Below, one piece after another: positions 41,709-50,367 of a stretch of DNA of 64,000 nt. Each line of letters begins with the position of its first letter. The stretch's first letter is position 1. A program made the translations under genes and the position numbers. The notes beneath the pieces were generated by a model. That model did not search any database. It had not been told where the DNA came from and saw only the letters and a program-made list of their open reading frames with translations. Source of the DNA: Bog-756 sp963776225 (GTDB lineage: Bacteria > Actinomycetota > Acidimicrobiia > Acidimicrobiales > RAAP-2); NCBI GenBank assembly GCA_963776225.1, contig CAVZLL010000001.1, positions 558,001 through 622,000 on the forward strand, in the 5' to 3' direction.

Positions 41709-42311
41709 GTGACGACCCAGACAGGCAGTCGGGTTCGAAACCGCCGGTACACCGCGGCCCGTGACCACCACCCAGCGAGGAGCTCGCTCCCGACGATGAC
41801 CGACGCAACGAGGCGGCCGGCGGCCGTGCGGGACGTGCCGGCGCCCATGGCACCGGTGGTCGCCCTGCCATCCCTGCCGCCCGTGGCATCGTCCGAACCG
41901 GCTCCCACGGACGCGCGGCCGGCCGCGCCGGCACTCGGCTGGATCAGCGCTCCCGCCCTCGCGCTCCTGGCCGCAGTGGCCATCTTCGAGGGGTACCGGT
42001 GGCTCCACCTCGTCCCGGGCCGCCTCTCCGTGTCGGACACGCTCCTCCTCGCCGCGGTCGACGTGGCGATCGCCTTCGGGCTGACCAGCGCGGCGGTGTG
42101 GACCCATGAGGGCGCGGTGCGAAGGGCGGCGCGGCTGGGCTCGTGCGCCTTCGTCGGCGCCGCGCTGGTCGTACGGGTGCTCGAAGGCCCGCCGACCGAC
42201 CGGCTGCTCGGCACGACGTCGCTCGTGCTCGCGGTCGCCGCGCTCTGCGTGGCGGTCCCGGCCGGAAAGCGACGCCGCCCGCACGATCCCGCCAGTTCCT
42301 CGACGCGCTGA
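41709..42311 (+). CDS. Integral membrane protein of unknown function
   Basis: The 200-residue product has a basic, Pro/Ala-rich N-terminal region of about 75 residues and about four membrane helices from ISAPALALLAAVAIFEGY (about residue 78) to VLAVAALCVAVP near the C-terminus. I recognise no family. The GTG at 41709 is preferred because AGGAG lies 10 bases upstream; the ATG at 41796 lacks a ribosome-binding site. It is divergent from the PfkB gene with an operator-like repeat between them. Confidence 0.6.
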   Translation: MTTQTGSRVRNRRYTAARDHHPARSSLPTMTDATRRPAAVRDVPAPMAPVVALPSLPPVASSEPAPTDARPAAPALGWISAPALALLAAVAIFEGYRWLHLVPGRLSVSDTLLLAAVDVAIAFGLTSAAVWTHEGAVRRAARLGSCAFVGAALVVRVLEGPPTDRLLGTTSLVLAVAALCVAVPAGKRRRPHDPASSSTR

Positions 42312-42399
42312 CTGCACGGCTCGGCTCACGGCTGAGCCGGAGGCGGCCGGAGGCGGCTGGACAGTGACCGGGGAACGTCCCTAGGGTCAGCTCAACCCC

Positions 42400-44658
42400 A
42401 TGGAACAGTGCGAAGCCTTCGAGGGTGTCATCGGGCGGACCCGCGAAGAGTCCCAGCCATGGTGGCCGACCCCGCCCCATCCGGGTCCCGACGCCCCGAA
42501 CGTCGTGGTGATCCTGCTCGACGACACCGGGTTCTCCCATTTCGGGTGCTACGGATCCGACCTCGCGACCCCCCACATCGACGCCCTGGCCGCCGGCGGC
42601 CTGCGGTACACCAACTTCCACGTGACCCCGCTGTGCTCGCCGACCCGTGCCGCGCTGCTGACCGGCCGCAACCACCACGCGGTGGGGATGCGTGCCCTGT
42701 CCAACTTCGACAGCGGCTACCCGCACATGCGCGGCGGGATCACCAAGCATGCCGCCACGGTCGCCGAAGTCCTCCGCGAGGAGGGGTACGCGACGTTCGC
42801 CGTCGGCAAGTGGCACCTGTGTCCGATGGAGAACGCCTCCGCCGCCGGCCCCTACGACCAGTGGCCGTGTCAGCGCGGCTTCGACCGGTTCTACGGCTTC
42901 CTGGAGGGCGAGACCGACCAGTTCTCCCCGGACCTCGTCTACGACAACCACCGGGTCGACCCTCCGGCCGGTCCCGCCGAGGGATACCACCTGAGCGAGG
43001 ACCTGGTCGACCATGCGATCGAGTTCATCCACGACTCGGTGTCCATCCGGCCCGATCGACCGTTCTTCGCCTACCTGGCCTTCGGGGCGACCCACGCCCC
43101 CCACCAGGCTCCCCGCGACCACCTGGACCGTCAGCGCGGACGCTTCGACGAGGGCTGGGACGCAGCCCGGGCCCGGTGGTTCGCCCGCCAGCTCGAGATG
43201 GGACTGCTCCCACCGGACACCCGGCTCGCCCCCCGGAACCCGGGGGTCGAGCCCTGGGACTCGCTCCCCACCAACCACCGGCGCCTCGCCGCCCGCCTCC
43301 AGGAGGCGTTCGCGGCCTTCCTCGAGCACACGGACGCCCAGATCGGCCGGCTGGTCGCCGACCTCGAGCAGCTCGGCCGGCTGGACGACACCCTGATCCT
43401 CCTGCTGTCCGACAACGGCGCGAGCCAGGAGGGCGGGCGGTTCGGCGTCCTGCACGAGATGAAGTACTTCAACTTCCTCGAGGAGAGCCCCGACGAGGCC
43501 GTCGAGCGGATCGACGACATCGGTGGGCCCCACAGCCACGCCAACTACCCGTGGGGATGGGCACAGGCCGGGAACACACCCTTCAAGTGGTACAAGCAGA
43601 ACACCCACGAGGGTGGTGTCCACGTTCCGCTCATCGTGCACTGGCCGCGGCGGATCCGCGACCGCGGCGCCACCCGCGACCAGTTCCACCATGTGAACGA
43701 TCTCACCCCGACCATCTACGAGGCCACCGGGATCGCCGCGCCCGACGTCTACCACGGCGAGGCGCAGCTGCCGATCACCGGGATCCCCCTGGGCTACACC
43801 TTCGGCGCTCCGGACGCACCGAGCGAGAAGCACGTGCAGTACTTCGAGATGATGGGACATCGCGGGATCTACGCGGACGGGTGGAAGGCGGTCACCCGCC
43901 ACACGCCGAGGACCCCCTTCGACGACGACGTCTGGGAGCTCTACCACCTGACGGAGGACCGGTCGGAGTGCACCGACCTCGCCGCAGAGCGACCCGACAC
44001 CCTCGCCCGGCTCGTCGCGCGATGGTGGGAGGAGGCCGAAGCCCATGGCGTGCTCCCGCTCGACGACCGCACGATCGAGCTCTTCTCGACCCGGTACCGG
44101 GACCGGTCACCCCACCGGTCCGACCGCCGCTACGTCTACCGTCCACCGATGGCCCCGCTGCCCGCGCAGGTGGCCCCCGCGCTGGGCGCGCGCGGGTTCG
44201 ACCTCACCGCCACCATCGACCGGGAGGAGGGCGCGGCCGGCGTGCTCTACGCCTCGGGCACGGCGAACTCGGGGGTGAGCCTGTTCGTCCAGGGGGAACG
44301 CCTGGTCTTCGACTACAACTGCTTCGCCGACCACCAGCTGGTCGAGTCGGACATCGTGGTCCCGACCGGCGCCTCCTCGGTCGGGGTGCGCTTCCGCCGG
44401 ACCGGCAGGGGCGCCGAGGCCGAGCTCTCCATCGACGGCGAGGCGTGCGGATCGATGACGGTCCCCTTCGCCATGACGATCATCTCGAGCGTCGGCCCGA
44501 GCGTCGGCTACGACCACGGGGGTCCGGTGAGCCAGCGCTACTCCGGACGCTTCCCCTTCCAGGGCACCCTCCATGCGGTCGAGATCCAGCTGCCCGACCC
44601 TGGCGGTCCGGGCAGGGTGGCCGCGGCCGACCAGCGGGCGGCGATGTCGAAGCAGTGA
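42400..44658 (+). CDS. Sulfatase (arylsulfatase, formylglycine type)
   Basis: The 752-residue protein is a type I sulfatase: VVVILLDDTGFSHFG near residues 35-49 with the metal Asps at 41-42, and LCSPTRAALLTGRN with Cys79 in the C-x-P/S-x-R motif that is converted to formylglycine. GKWHL and the metal-binding DNGASQEGG are also present, and a C-terminal lectin-like beta region (about 590-730) follows. There is no signal peptide, so it may act in the cytosol or leave by another route. A formylglycine-generating enzyme is not in the window. ATG 42400 follows TAGGGT at 42382-42387. Confidence 0.92.
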   Translation: MEQCEAFEGVIGRTREESQPWWPTPPHPGPDAPNVVVILLDDTGFSHFGCYGSDLATPHIDALAAGGLRYTNFHVTPLCSPTRAALLTGRNHHAVGMRALSNFDSGYPHMRGGITKHAATVAEVLREEGYATFAVGKWHLCPMENASAAGPYDQWPCQRGFDRFYGFLEGETDQFSPDLVYDNHRVDPPAGPAEGYHLSEDLVDHAIEFIHDSVSIRPDRPFFAYLAFGATHAPHQAPRDHLDRQRGRFDEGWDAARARWFARQLEMGLLPPDTRLAPRNPGVEPWDSLPTNHRRLAARLQEAFAAFLEHTDAQIGRLVADLEQLGRLDDTLILLLSDNGASQEGGRFGVLHEMKYFNFLEESPDEAVERIDDIGGPHSHANYPWGWAQAGNTPFKWYKQNTHEGGVHVPLIVHWPRRIRDRGATRDQFHHVNDLTPTIYEATGIAAPDVYHGEAQLPITGIPLGYTFGAPDAPSEKHVQYFEMMGHRGIYADGWKAVTRHTPRTPFDDDVWELYHLTEDRSECTDLAAERPDTLARLVARWWEEAEAHGVLPLDDRTIELFSTRYRDRSPHRSDRRYVYRPPMAPLPAQVAPALGARGFDLTATIDREEGAAGVLYASGTANSGVSLFVQGERLVFDYNCFADHQLVESDIVVPTGASSVGVRFRRTGRGAEAELSIDGEACGSMTVPFAMTIISSVGPSVGYDHGGPVSQRYSGRFPFQGTLHAVEIQLPDPGGPGRVAAADQRAAMSKQ

Positions 44659-44679
44659 CCGTTGCGGCGGGGTGCGGGT

Positions 44680-45534
44680 TCAGGCGCTGAAGCGGGCCGA
44701 GGCACCGGCGTCCACGTCGATGACCGATCCGGTGATGTGGCGGGCCCCCTCCGAGCAGAGGAAGACCACGGCCGCGGTGATCTCGTCCGGTTCGAGCCAC
44801 GGGACCGGTTGCACATGGAGCCCCGCCATTGCCGGGGCCACGTCCTCCCTGGTCGGGTGCTCGAGGTCGGGACGCATGAGCCGGTAAAGGGTCTCGTTGT
44901 GGATCATGTCGGTCGAGACGTTGCCCGGGGCGATCGCATTCACCGTGATCCCCACGTGCGCCACCTCGTGGGCGACCGCCTTGCACAGGCCGATCACCCC
45001 CCACTTCGATGCGGTGTAGGCGGCGATCCCCGGGTTGGCCGAGCGCCCCATCATCGAGGAGATGCCGATCATCCGACCCCACCCCCCGCGTCGCATGTGG
45101 GGAGCTGCGGCCCGCATCGCATGGAAGACCCCGGTCAGGTTCACCTCGACCGTCTCGCTCCACTGCTCGGCGTTCATCGAGAAGACCGAGCCGAGCGTGG
45201 ACACCCCCGCGTTGGCGATGAGGATGTCGACCGAACCCAGCTCGCCCCGGACCCGATCGACGAACCCGATCATCGCGTCGAGGTCACGGACGTCGACCGT
45301 CGCCGCGAGGCACTGACGACCCTCGGCCTCGACCAGGCGGACCGTCTCGGCGAGATCGTGCTCGGTGGCCATCGGGTAGGGCACGGTTCCGAGGTCGGCG
45401 CACCGGTCGACGATCGCGACGTCGGCCCCGAGGCGGGCCAGCTCGACCGCATGGCTGCGGCCCTGCCCACGGGCGCCCCCGGTGATGACGGCGACCCGCC
45501 CGGCGAACTGCGGGTCCGCGCTCGGCTGCGACAT
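44680..45534 (-). CDS. Mycofactocin-coupled short-chain dehydrogenase
   Basis: The 284-residue protein is an SDR with ITGGARGQGRSHAVELARLGADVAIVD, the start pattern of the mycofactocin-coupled subfamily, which holds its NAD(H) tightly and needs the redox peptide mycofactocin for turnover. NAG, the catalytic Ser in IGISSMMG and the YTASKW motif (Tyr and Lys) are present. The substrate is unknown. Start ATG 45534 with GAGGAGG 5-6 bases upstream. It lies between the sulfatase (converging) and a PaaX-like regulator on the same strand. The mft genes are expected elsewhere. Confidence 0.88.
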   Translation of the reverse strand: MSQPSADPQFAGRVAVITGGARGQGRSHAVELARLGADVAIVDRCADLGTVPYPMATEHDLAETVRLVEAEGRQCLAATVDVRDLDAMIGFVDRVRGELGSVDILIANAGVSTLGSVFSMNAEQWSETVEVNLTGVFHAMRAAAPHMRRGGWGRMIGISSMMGRSANPGIAAYTASKWGVIGLCKAVAHEVAHVGITVNAIAPGNVSTDMIHNETLYRLMRPDLEHPTREDVAPAMAGLHVQPVPWLEPDEITAAVVFLCSEGARHITGSVIDVDAGASARFSA

Positions 45535-45565
45535 GGTGTCCTCCTCGGAACGGTCGCCGGGGATC

Positions 45566-46381
45566 CTATGCGGGACCGGTCGTCCGGCCCCAGGCTCGGA
45601 GCACCCGCCGGTAGTCGCGGTCCCACCGTCCATAGGCCTCCCGCAGGGCGGGACCGGGCCACGAGCGCCCGAGCAGCTCCGCAGGAAGCAGCGGATCGGC
45701 CAGCAGATGACGGATCACCGCGGCGGAGAGCGCGAACCCGGGAGCGAGGTCGTCGGGGCCCGACGTCACCGTCGTCTCGAGACGGCCGCGGAGCTGCTCG
45801 GCGCGGGCCGCCCAGCCCGCCAGGTCCCAGAGCTGGGCGGCGAGGCGGACCGGGTCGGCGTCGGGCACCCCGCTGTAGACGGCCAGATCGGGATCCCCGG
45901 ACGGGTCGGGATGGAGGTCGAGATTGTCGGGGCGCAGCCAGACGCCCTCACGTTGCTCGGCCAGGCGCGCGAGCAGCAGCCGGCGGCGGCGCTCGCTGCG
46001 GCGCCCCGCCGACCGGCCCGGCCCGGTCACCACGACCAGCCTCCACCCACCCTGCCAGGGACGGGTGTCACCGACCAGGCCCGCGCGCTGGCGCGCCTGG
46101 CGTTCGAGCAGGTGACCGGTGAGCCGGTAGCGCCCGGATCCGTCGGTGGTCACCTCGCCCGAGGCGACCATGCGGCTGAGCGCGACCCGCGCCCGGTTCC
46201 CGCTGATCCCGAAGAGTCCCGAGAGGTGCACCAGATGGGAGACCGGGAGCTCGGGTGGATCCTCCCCGAGCAGGGCACTGGCCAGGACCGAGCGCGCGGT
46301 GAACCGTGCCCCGCCCTCCTCGGGTCCCCCGCCGCCGTCCGGGCCGTCCGGCCCGACCCCCACCTCGGCCGGTCCGGTCAT
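45566..46381 (-). CDS. PaaX-like transcriptional repressor
   Basis: PaaX repressors control phenylacetate or related aromatic pathways by sensing acyl-CoA. The 271-residue protein has an N-terminal winged helix (LVHLSGLFGISGNRARVALSRMVASGEV, about residues 49-76), a central ferredoxin-like region (WRLVVVTGPGR then WLRPDNLDL) and a C-terminal helical part (RSWPGPALREAYGRWDRDYRR). The ATG at 46381 lies inside the operator-like inverted repeat, so the gene is probably autoregulated. It is divergent from a desaturase gene, which is the likely target. Confidence 0.82.
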   Translation of the reverse strand: MTGPAEVGVGPDGPDGGGGPEEGGARFTARSVLASALLGEDPPELPVSHLVHLSGLFGISGNRARVALSRMVASGEVTTDGSGRYRLTGHLLERQARQRAGLVGDTRPWQGGWRLVVVTGPGRSAGRRSERRRRLLLARLAEQREGVWLRPDNLDLHPDPSGDPDLAVYSGVPDADPVRLAAQLWDLAGWAARAEQLRGRLETTVTSGPDDLAPGFALSAAVIRHLLADPLLPAELLGRSWPGPALREAYGRWDRDYRRVLRAWGRTTGPA

Positions 46382-46419
46382 GTTACGTTGTTGTCCCGGT
46401 TGACCGTTTGTTGTAACAT
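46380..46419. promoter_or_regulatory. PaaX-like operator and leaderless desaturase promoter
   Basis: ATGTTAC (46380-46386) and GTAACAT (46413-46419) form a perfect 7-bp inverted repeat 26 bases apart. The right arm contains the -10 box TAACAT (46414-46419), with TTGTCC at 46391-46396 as -35 and a 17-base spacer; the -10 ends 7 bases before the desaturase ATG. The left arm overlaps the regulator's own start codon. Confidence 0.55.
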
Positions 46420-46426
46420 TCCTCGC

Positions 46427-47374
46427 ATGGCATCCACCATGGTGGCCGACCCGGCGGACCGTCCCGCGGTTCTCCCCACCGAACGGCTGCTCGACAACGG
46501 GATGGCCCGCCCCGAGCTCCGCCACGACCTCCGCCGGATCGCCAACGGTCGCAACGCCCTGACCGTGGCGTCGGTCTGGGCGTGGGTGGCGGTCATCATC
46601 GGCTCGGCGGTCCGGATCGACCGGTGGTGGGCGTACCTGGCTGCCTTCGTCCTGATGGGCCCCATCTACGCTCGGTTCGCCATCCTCATGCACGAGTCGG
46701 CCCACAACCTGCTGTTCACCAACAAGCGGGTCAACGACGTCGTCGGCACCTGGCTGGTCGCCTACCCGTCCTGGACGCCGATCTCGCTCTACCGCCGCGG
46801 GCACTTCTCCCACCACCGGGAGGAGTTCGGCCCGAACGAGCCGGACATCGCCTTCTACGGCGGCTACCCCTGCGACCGGCGAGCGCTCACCCGCCGCCTG
46901 GTCCGCGACGCGGTGGGCATCTCCGGGTGGAAGAACCTGGTCCCCCTGGTGACCTCGGTGCGGACCCCCGCCTACCGGAAGGTCTCGCTCTCCATCCTCG
47001 GGGTCCAGGCACTGCTGTGGGCCCTGTTCTGGGCTGCGACCGGGACCTGGTGGGTCTACCCGCTCCTCTGGTGGCTCCCCTGGATGACCCAGTGGCGGGT
47101 GCTCAACCGGCTCCGTGCCATCGCCGAGCACGGCGGGCTCGAGGCCAGCCGTGACCGTCGGGTCACCACCCACAACGTGCGCCAGCGCTGGATCGCCCGC
47201 TTCTGGTTCGTCCCGTACAACACCGGATGGCACCTCGCCCACCACGTCGACATGGGAGTGCCCTGGCGGAACCTGCCCCGTTTCCATGAGGAGCTGGTGC
47301 GGGCCGGCTACGTCACCGAAGGGATCACCTACCCCGGGTACCTCGCCCTCTGGAGGGCGCTCTCTTCGTCCTGA
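46427..47374 (+). CDS. Membrane fatty acid desaturase
   Basis: The 315-residue protein has the three histidine boxes of integral di-iron desaturases: HESAH at 89-93, HFSHH at 126-130 and HLAHH near 265-269, and about four to five membrane helices. It inserts double bonds into acyl chains using oxygen and an electron donor. The ATG is directly downstream of TAACAT with the leaderless 7-base gap. The partner repressor is the divergent PaaX-like gene, so expression is probably tied to an acyl-CoA signal. Its exact positional specificity is not known. Confidence 0.9.
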   Translation: MASTMVADPADRPAVLPTERLLDNGMARPELRHDLRRIANGRNALTVASVWAWVAVIIGSAVRIDRWWAYLAAFVLMGPIYARFAILMHESAHNLLFTNKRVNDVVGTWLVAYPSWTPISLYRRGHFSHHREEFGPNEPDIAFYGGYPCDRRALTRRLVRDAVGISGWKNLVPLVTSVRTPAYRKVSLSILGVQALLWALFWAATGTWWVYPLLWWLPWMTQWRVLNRLRAIAEHGGLEASRDRRVTTHNVRQRWIARFWFVPYNTGWHLAHHVDMGVPWRNLPRFHEELVRAGYVTEGITYPGYLALWRALSSS

Positions 47375-47415
47375 GCGCCAGGTCCCCGCCGGTCGGGACC
47401 GCGACGGTCGGCGGT

Positions 47416-49071
47416 TCAGACCGGGCGGCCGCGGAGCTCCCGGTACCTGGTGATCAACCCGGCGGTCGAGCTGTCCTCACCGGCCAGGTCGGGGACGGGT
47501 CCGGCGGCGAGCGCCGGTGCGAGCGTCCCGGCCATCACCTTGCCCAGCTCTACGCCCCACTGGTCGAACGAGTCGATCCCCCAGACCACCCCCTCGACGA
47601 AGACGGTGTGCTCGTAGAGCGCGATGAGCTGGCCCAGCACCGACGGGGTCAGCTTGGGGGCGATGACGGTCGAGCTCGGGTGGTTGCCCGGCATCACCTT
47701 GTGGGGGACGGTCGCGGGTGGGGTCCCCTCCGCGGCGATCTCCTGGGCGGTCCTGCCGAATGCGAGGACCTTCGACTGGGCGAAGCAGTTGGCCATCAGC
47801 AGGTCATGCTGGTCGCCCGCCTCCTGGGTCGACTCGGCGAAGCCGATGAGGTCGCAGGGGACCAGGGTGGTCCCCTGGTGGAGCAGCTGGTAGAAGGCGT
47901 GCTGGCCGTTGGTGCCGGGCTCCCCCCAGAAGATCTCCCCGGTCTCGGTGCGGACCGGGGTCCCGTCCCAGCGAACCGACTTGCCGTTCGACTCCATGGT
48001 CAGCTGCTGCAGGTAGGCCGGGAAGCGGGCGAGGCGCTGGCTGTAGGGGAGCACGGCGTGGGTCTGGGCGCCGAGCAGGTTGCGGTACCAGACGTTGAGC
48101 ATGCCCTGGATGACCGGCAGGTTCGACTCGAAGGGGGCCGTGGCGAAATGCCGGTCGATCGTGTGGAAGCCGGACAGCAGCTCGGCGAACGCCTCGGCGC
48201 CGATCGCCACCATCAGCGAGAAGCCGATCGCCGAGTCGACCGAGTAGCGGCCGCCCACCCAGTCCCAGAAGCCGAACATGTTGGCCGGGTCGATCCCGAA
48301 CCCGGAGACGCCGGCCCGGTTGGTCGACACCGCAACGAAGTGACGGGCGACCGCCTCCTGCCCGCACCCCATGCCGTCGAGCAGCCACTGCCGCGCCGCC
48401 CGGGCGTTGGTCAGGGTCTCCAAGGTGGTGAAGGTCTTCGAGCTGACCACGAAGAGCGTCTCGGCCGGGTCGAGGTCGCGGGTCTTCGCGTAGAGGTCGA
48501 CCGGGTCGATGTTGGACACGAACCGGCAGTCGATCGACGGTGCGGCGTAGTCGGCGAGCGCCTGATCGGCCATCGCCGGGCCGAGGTCCGATCCGCCGAT
48601 CCCGATGTTGACCACCGCGCGGATCGGTCTGCCGGTCCACCCGGTCCACTCCCCGGAACGGATGCGCGCGGCCACCGCTCCCATGTGATCGAGCTCACGA
48701 TGCACGTCGGCGACCACGTCCCGGCCGTCGACCTCGAGACTCGCCCCCCGCGGCATGCGGAGGGCGACGTGCAGCACGGCCCGGTCCTCGGTGGTGTTGA
48801 TGTGGCGGCCGGCGAACAGGTCGTCGCGCCGCTCGGCCACCCTGGCCCGTCGGGCGACCGCGAAGAGGGCGTCGAGGGTCGGCCCGTCCACCCGGTGCTT
48901 CGAATAGTCCAGAACCAGGCCACCGGCACCGGCCAGCATCCGCCGGCCGCGACCGGGATCCTCTGCGAAGAGCTCGCGCAGGTGACGGCCGCCGATGCGG
49001 GCGGCGTGTTCCGACACCGTGCGCCACTCGTCGGTCGACGGGAGGTCCACCGGCGTCCGGGTCTCGTCCAT
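47416..49071 (-). CDS. pgi: Glucose-6-phosphate isomerase
   Basis: The 551-residue enzyme interconverts glucose-6-phosphate and fructose-6-phosphate. The family signatures are present: VNIGIGGSDLGPAMA near residue 150, FVVSSKTFTTLET near 205, PFESNLPVIQGML, YLQQLTMESNGKSV, GEPGTNGQHAFYQLLHQGT with the catalytic Glu and His region, and SFDQWGVELGK near the end with the catalytic Lys. The ATG at 49071 is preceded by AGGAG. It is a single gene; its promoter lies in the 394-base gap toward the response regulator. Confidence 0.97.
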   Translation of the reverse strand: MDETRTPVDLPSTDEWRTVSEHAARIGGRHLRELFAEDPGRGRRMLAGAGGLVLDYSKHRVDGPTLDALFAVARRARVAERRDDLFAGRHINTTEDRAVLHVALRMPRGASLEVDGRDVVADVHRELDHMGAVAARIRSGEWTGWTGRPIRAVVNIGIGGSDLGPAMADQALADYAAPSIDCRFVSNIDPVDLYAKTRDLDPAETLFVVSSKTFTTLETLTNARAARQWLLDGMGCGQEAVARHFVAVSTNRAGVSGFGIDPANMFGFWDWVGGRYSVDSAIGFSLMVAIGAEAFAELLSGFHTIDRHFATAPFESNLPVIQGMLNVWYRNLLGAQTHAVLPYSQRLARFPAYLQQLTMESNGKSVRWDGTPVRTETGEIFWGEPGTNGQHAFYQLLHQGTTLVPCDLIGFAESTQEAGDQHDLLMANCFAQSKVLAFGRTAQEIAAEGTPPATVPHKVMPGNHPSSTVIAPKLTPSVLGQLIALYEHTVFVEGVVWGIDSFDQWGVELGKVMAGTLAPALAAGPVPDLAGEDSSTAGLITRYRELRGRPV

Positions 49072-49191
49072 GGGGCTCCTCGATCCTGTCGCGACGCCGG
49101 CTCCGGCCCTCCGGTCTGCGACTGTAGACAGCCACCTGCCCTCGGCGGAGAAGATAACCGAGTGATTACCTTCCATTGACGTGCCGATCGC

Positions 49192-49204
49192 GTGCCGTTC
49201 ACCT
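49192..49204 (+). promoter_or_regulatory. GTGCCGTTCACCT element upstream of the first response regulator
   Basis: The 13-base element GTGCCGTTCACCT occurs here and again at 51327-51339, ahead of the second response regulator. GTTCACC is the core of actinobacterial PHO boxes (bound by PhoP), which normally occur as direct repeats. Only a single copy is seen at each place, so a PHO role is a guess. Confidence 0.35.
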
Positions 49205-49223
49205 CGCCTTCTTAGGGTGACCG

Positions 49224-49469
49224 GTGATGGCGACGCATCCAAAGGCCACCTGCCAAGCTCCCGGTCGGATCCCGGGCGGGCGTGCGGGCCGGGAGCGGGG
49301 TGCGCTCTGCCGTCCGGGGGCCTGGCCCCCGCTGCCTCTCACGGCAACCCCGCCTGCGCCGGCCCCACCGGTGCGGCAGGCCAGCAGCGGTGCAGCCGCC
49401 CGGGCGCGGCGCGGCACCCGCGCGTCGAAGGCGTGCCCCCTGTTCCGGGGCGTCACGGACCGTCCATGA
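49224..49469 (+). CDS. Small leaderless frame upstream of the response regulator (uncertain)
   Basis: A GTG-ATG pair at 49224-49229 follows TAGGGT (49213-49218), and the frame of about 81 codons ends in a TGA that overlaps the response regulator ATG (ATGA at 49466). The product is Arg/Pro/Ala-rich (ATHPKATCQAPGRI at the start) and does not look like a folded protein. It could be a leader peptide or an untranslated region that happens to be open. Confidence 0.25.
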   Translation: MMATHPKATCQAPGRIPGGRAGRERGALCRPGAWPPLPLTATPPAPAPPVRQASSGAAARARRGTRASKACPLFRGVTDRP

Positions 49470-50227
49470 CCCTGGCGCTCCGCGAAGTCGAGAACCAGAC
49501 CCTCCCCGAAGAGCTGCCGGAGGAGGCGCCACCCACCATCCTGATCATCGACGACGACCACCTGTCGCGGGACTCGCTCGCGGCCACCCTCTCCATCGAG
49601 GGATTCGACGTCATCACCGCGAACAGCGGCGACGAGGGGATCTCCCTCGTCGGCTCGGCCGCCCCCGCGCTCATCCTGCTCGACACCCAGCTCGGTGACT
49701 CGCAGGGGTTCAGCGTCTTCCGCACCATCAGCTCGGTCGCCCCGCGGGTGCCGGTGATCATGGTGACCAGCCGGGACGACGAGCTGGACGCGGTCCTCGC
49801 CCTCGAGGCGGGGGCCGCCGACCACATCACCAAGCCGCCACGCCCGCGGGAGCTCACCGCACGGATCCGGGCCGTCCTCCGCCGGGTGGGCGGACAGCCC
49901 CAGGATGCCGTCCCGGAGCCACCGAGCGGGGTCTACGCGTTCGGCCCGGTGACCATCGACATCTCCCTGCGGGAGACCTGCCTGCACGGCGAGGTGCTCG
50001 AGCTCTCCCGCAAGGAATTCGACCTGCTGGCGCTGCTGGTGTCCGAGTCCGGGCACGTGGTGACCCGCAAGCAGTGCATGGACCGGATCTGGCGGGACCG
50101 CAAGAAGGGCGACAGTCGCACCCTCGACACCCACGTGAAGCGTCTCCGCAAGAAGATCGAGTCCAACCCGGCCGAGCCGGAGCACCTGATCACGGTCCGG
50201 GGAGTGGGGTACCGCTTCAAGCCGTAA
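49466..50227 (+). CDS. OmpR/PhoB-type response regulator (orphan)
   Basis: The 253-residue protein has a receiver domain (about residues 25-140) with the acidic pair and the phosphate-accepting Asp in LILLDTQLGDSQG, Thr/Ser in VTSRDDEL and Lys in ITKPPRP, then a winged-helix output domain (about 150-250) with LSRKEFDLLALL and the recognition part DSRTLDTHVKRLRKKIE. No histidine kinase gene is adjacent. ATG at 49466 has a long upstream gap that includes a small open frame and a GTTCACC-type element. Target genes are unknown; the crcB pair lies immediately downstream. Confidence 0.93.
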   Translation: MTLALREVENQTLPEELPEEAPPTILIIDDDHLSRDSLAATLSIEGFDVITANSGDEGISLVGSAAPALILLDTQLGDSQGFSVFRTISSVAPRVPVIMVTSRDDELDAVLALEAGAADHITKPPRPRELTARIRAVLRRVGGQPQDAVPEPPSGVYAFGPVTIDISLRETCLHGEVLELSRKEFDLLALLVSESGHVVTRKQCMDRIWRDRKKGDSRTLDTHVKRLRKKIESNPAEPEHLITVRGVGYRFKP

Positions 50228-50280
50228 GCGTCCGCGCCCGGCGCCGCCGCTGCCCCTGCCCTCCCCCAATGGTCGCGACC

Positions 50281-50350
50281 GGGGTGATCGGGCGGACTCC
50301 TACGGTTTGAGGCCCCCACCCGGGTCCGGGTGGGGGCTGCGCCCTAGGCC
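50281..50350 (+). ncRNA. Candidate fluoride riboswitch upstream of crcB
   Basis: GGGGT (50281-50285) can pair with ACTCC (50296-50300) to form a first stem whose loop GATCGGGCGG could pair, as a pseudoknot, with CGCCC at 50340-50344. An 11-bp stem (CCCCCACCCGG, 50313-50323, with 50326-50336) lies between. This layout and the GGTGAT loop start resemble the crcB motif. However TAGGCT at 50351-50356 could be a -10 box downstream of it, in which case it would not be in the message. Confidence 0.4.
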
Positions 50351-50367
50351 TAGGCTGGCCTGGAGCG

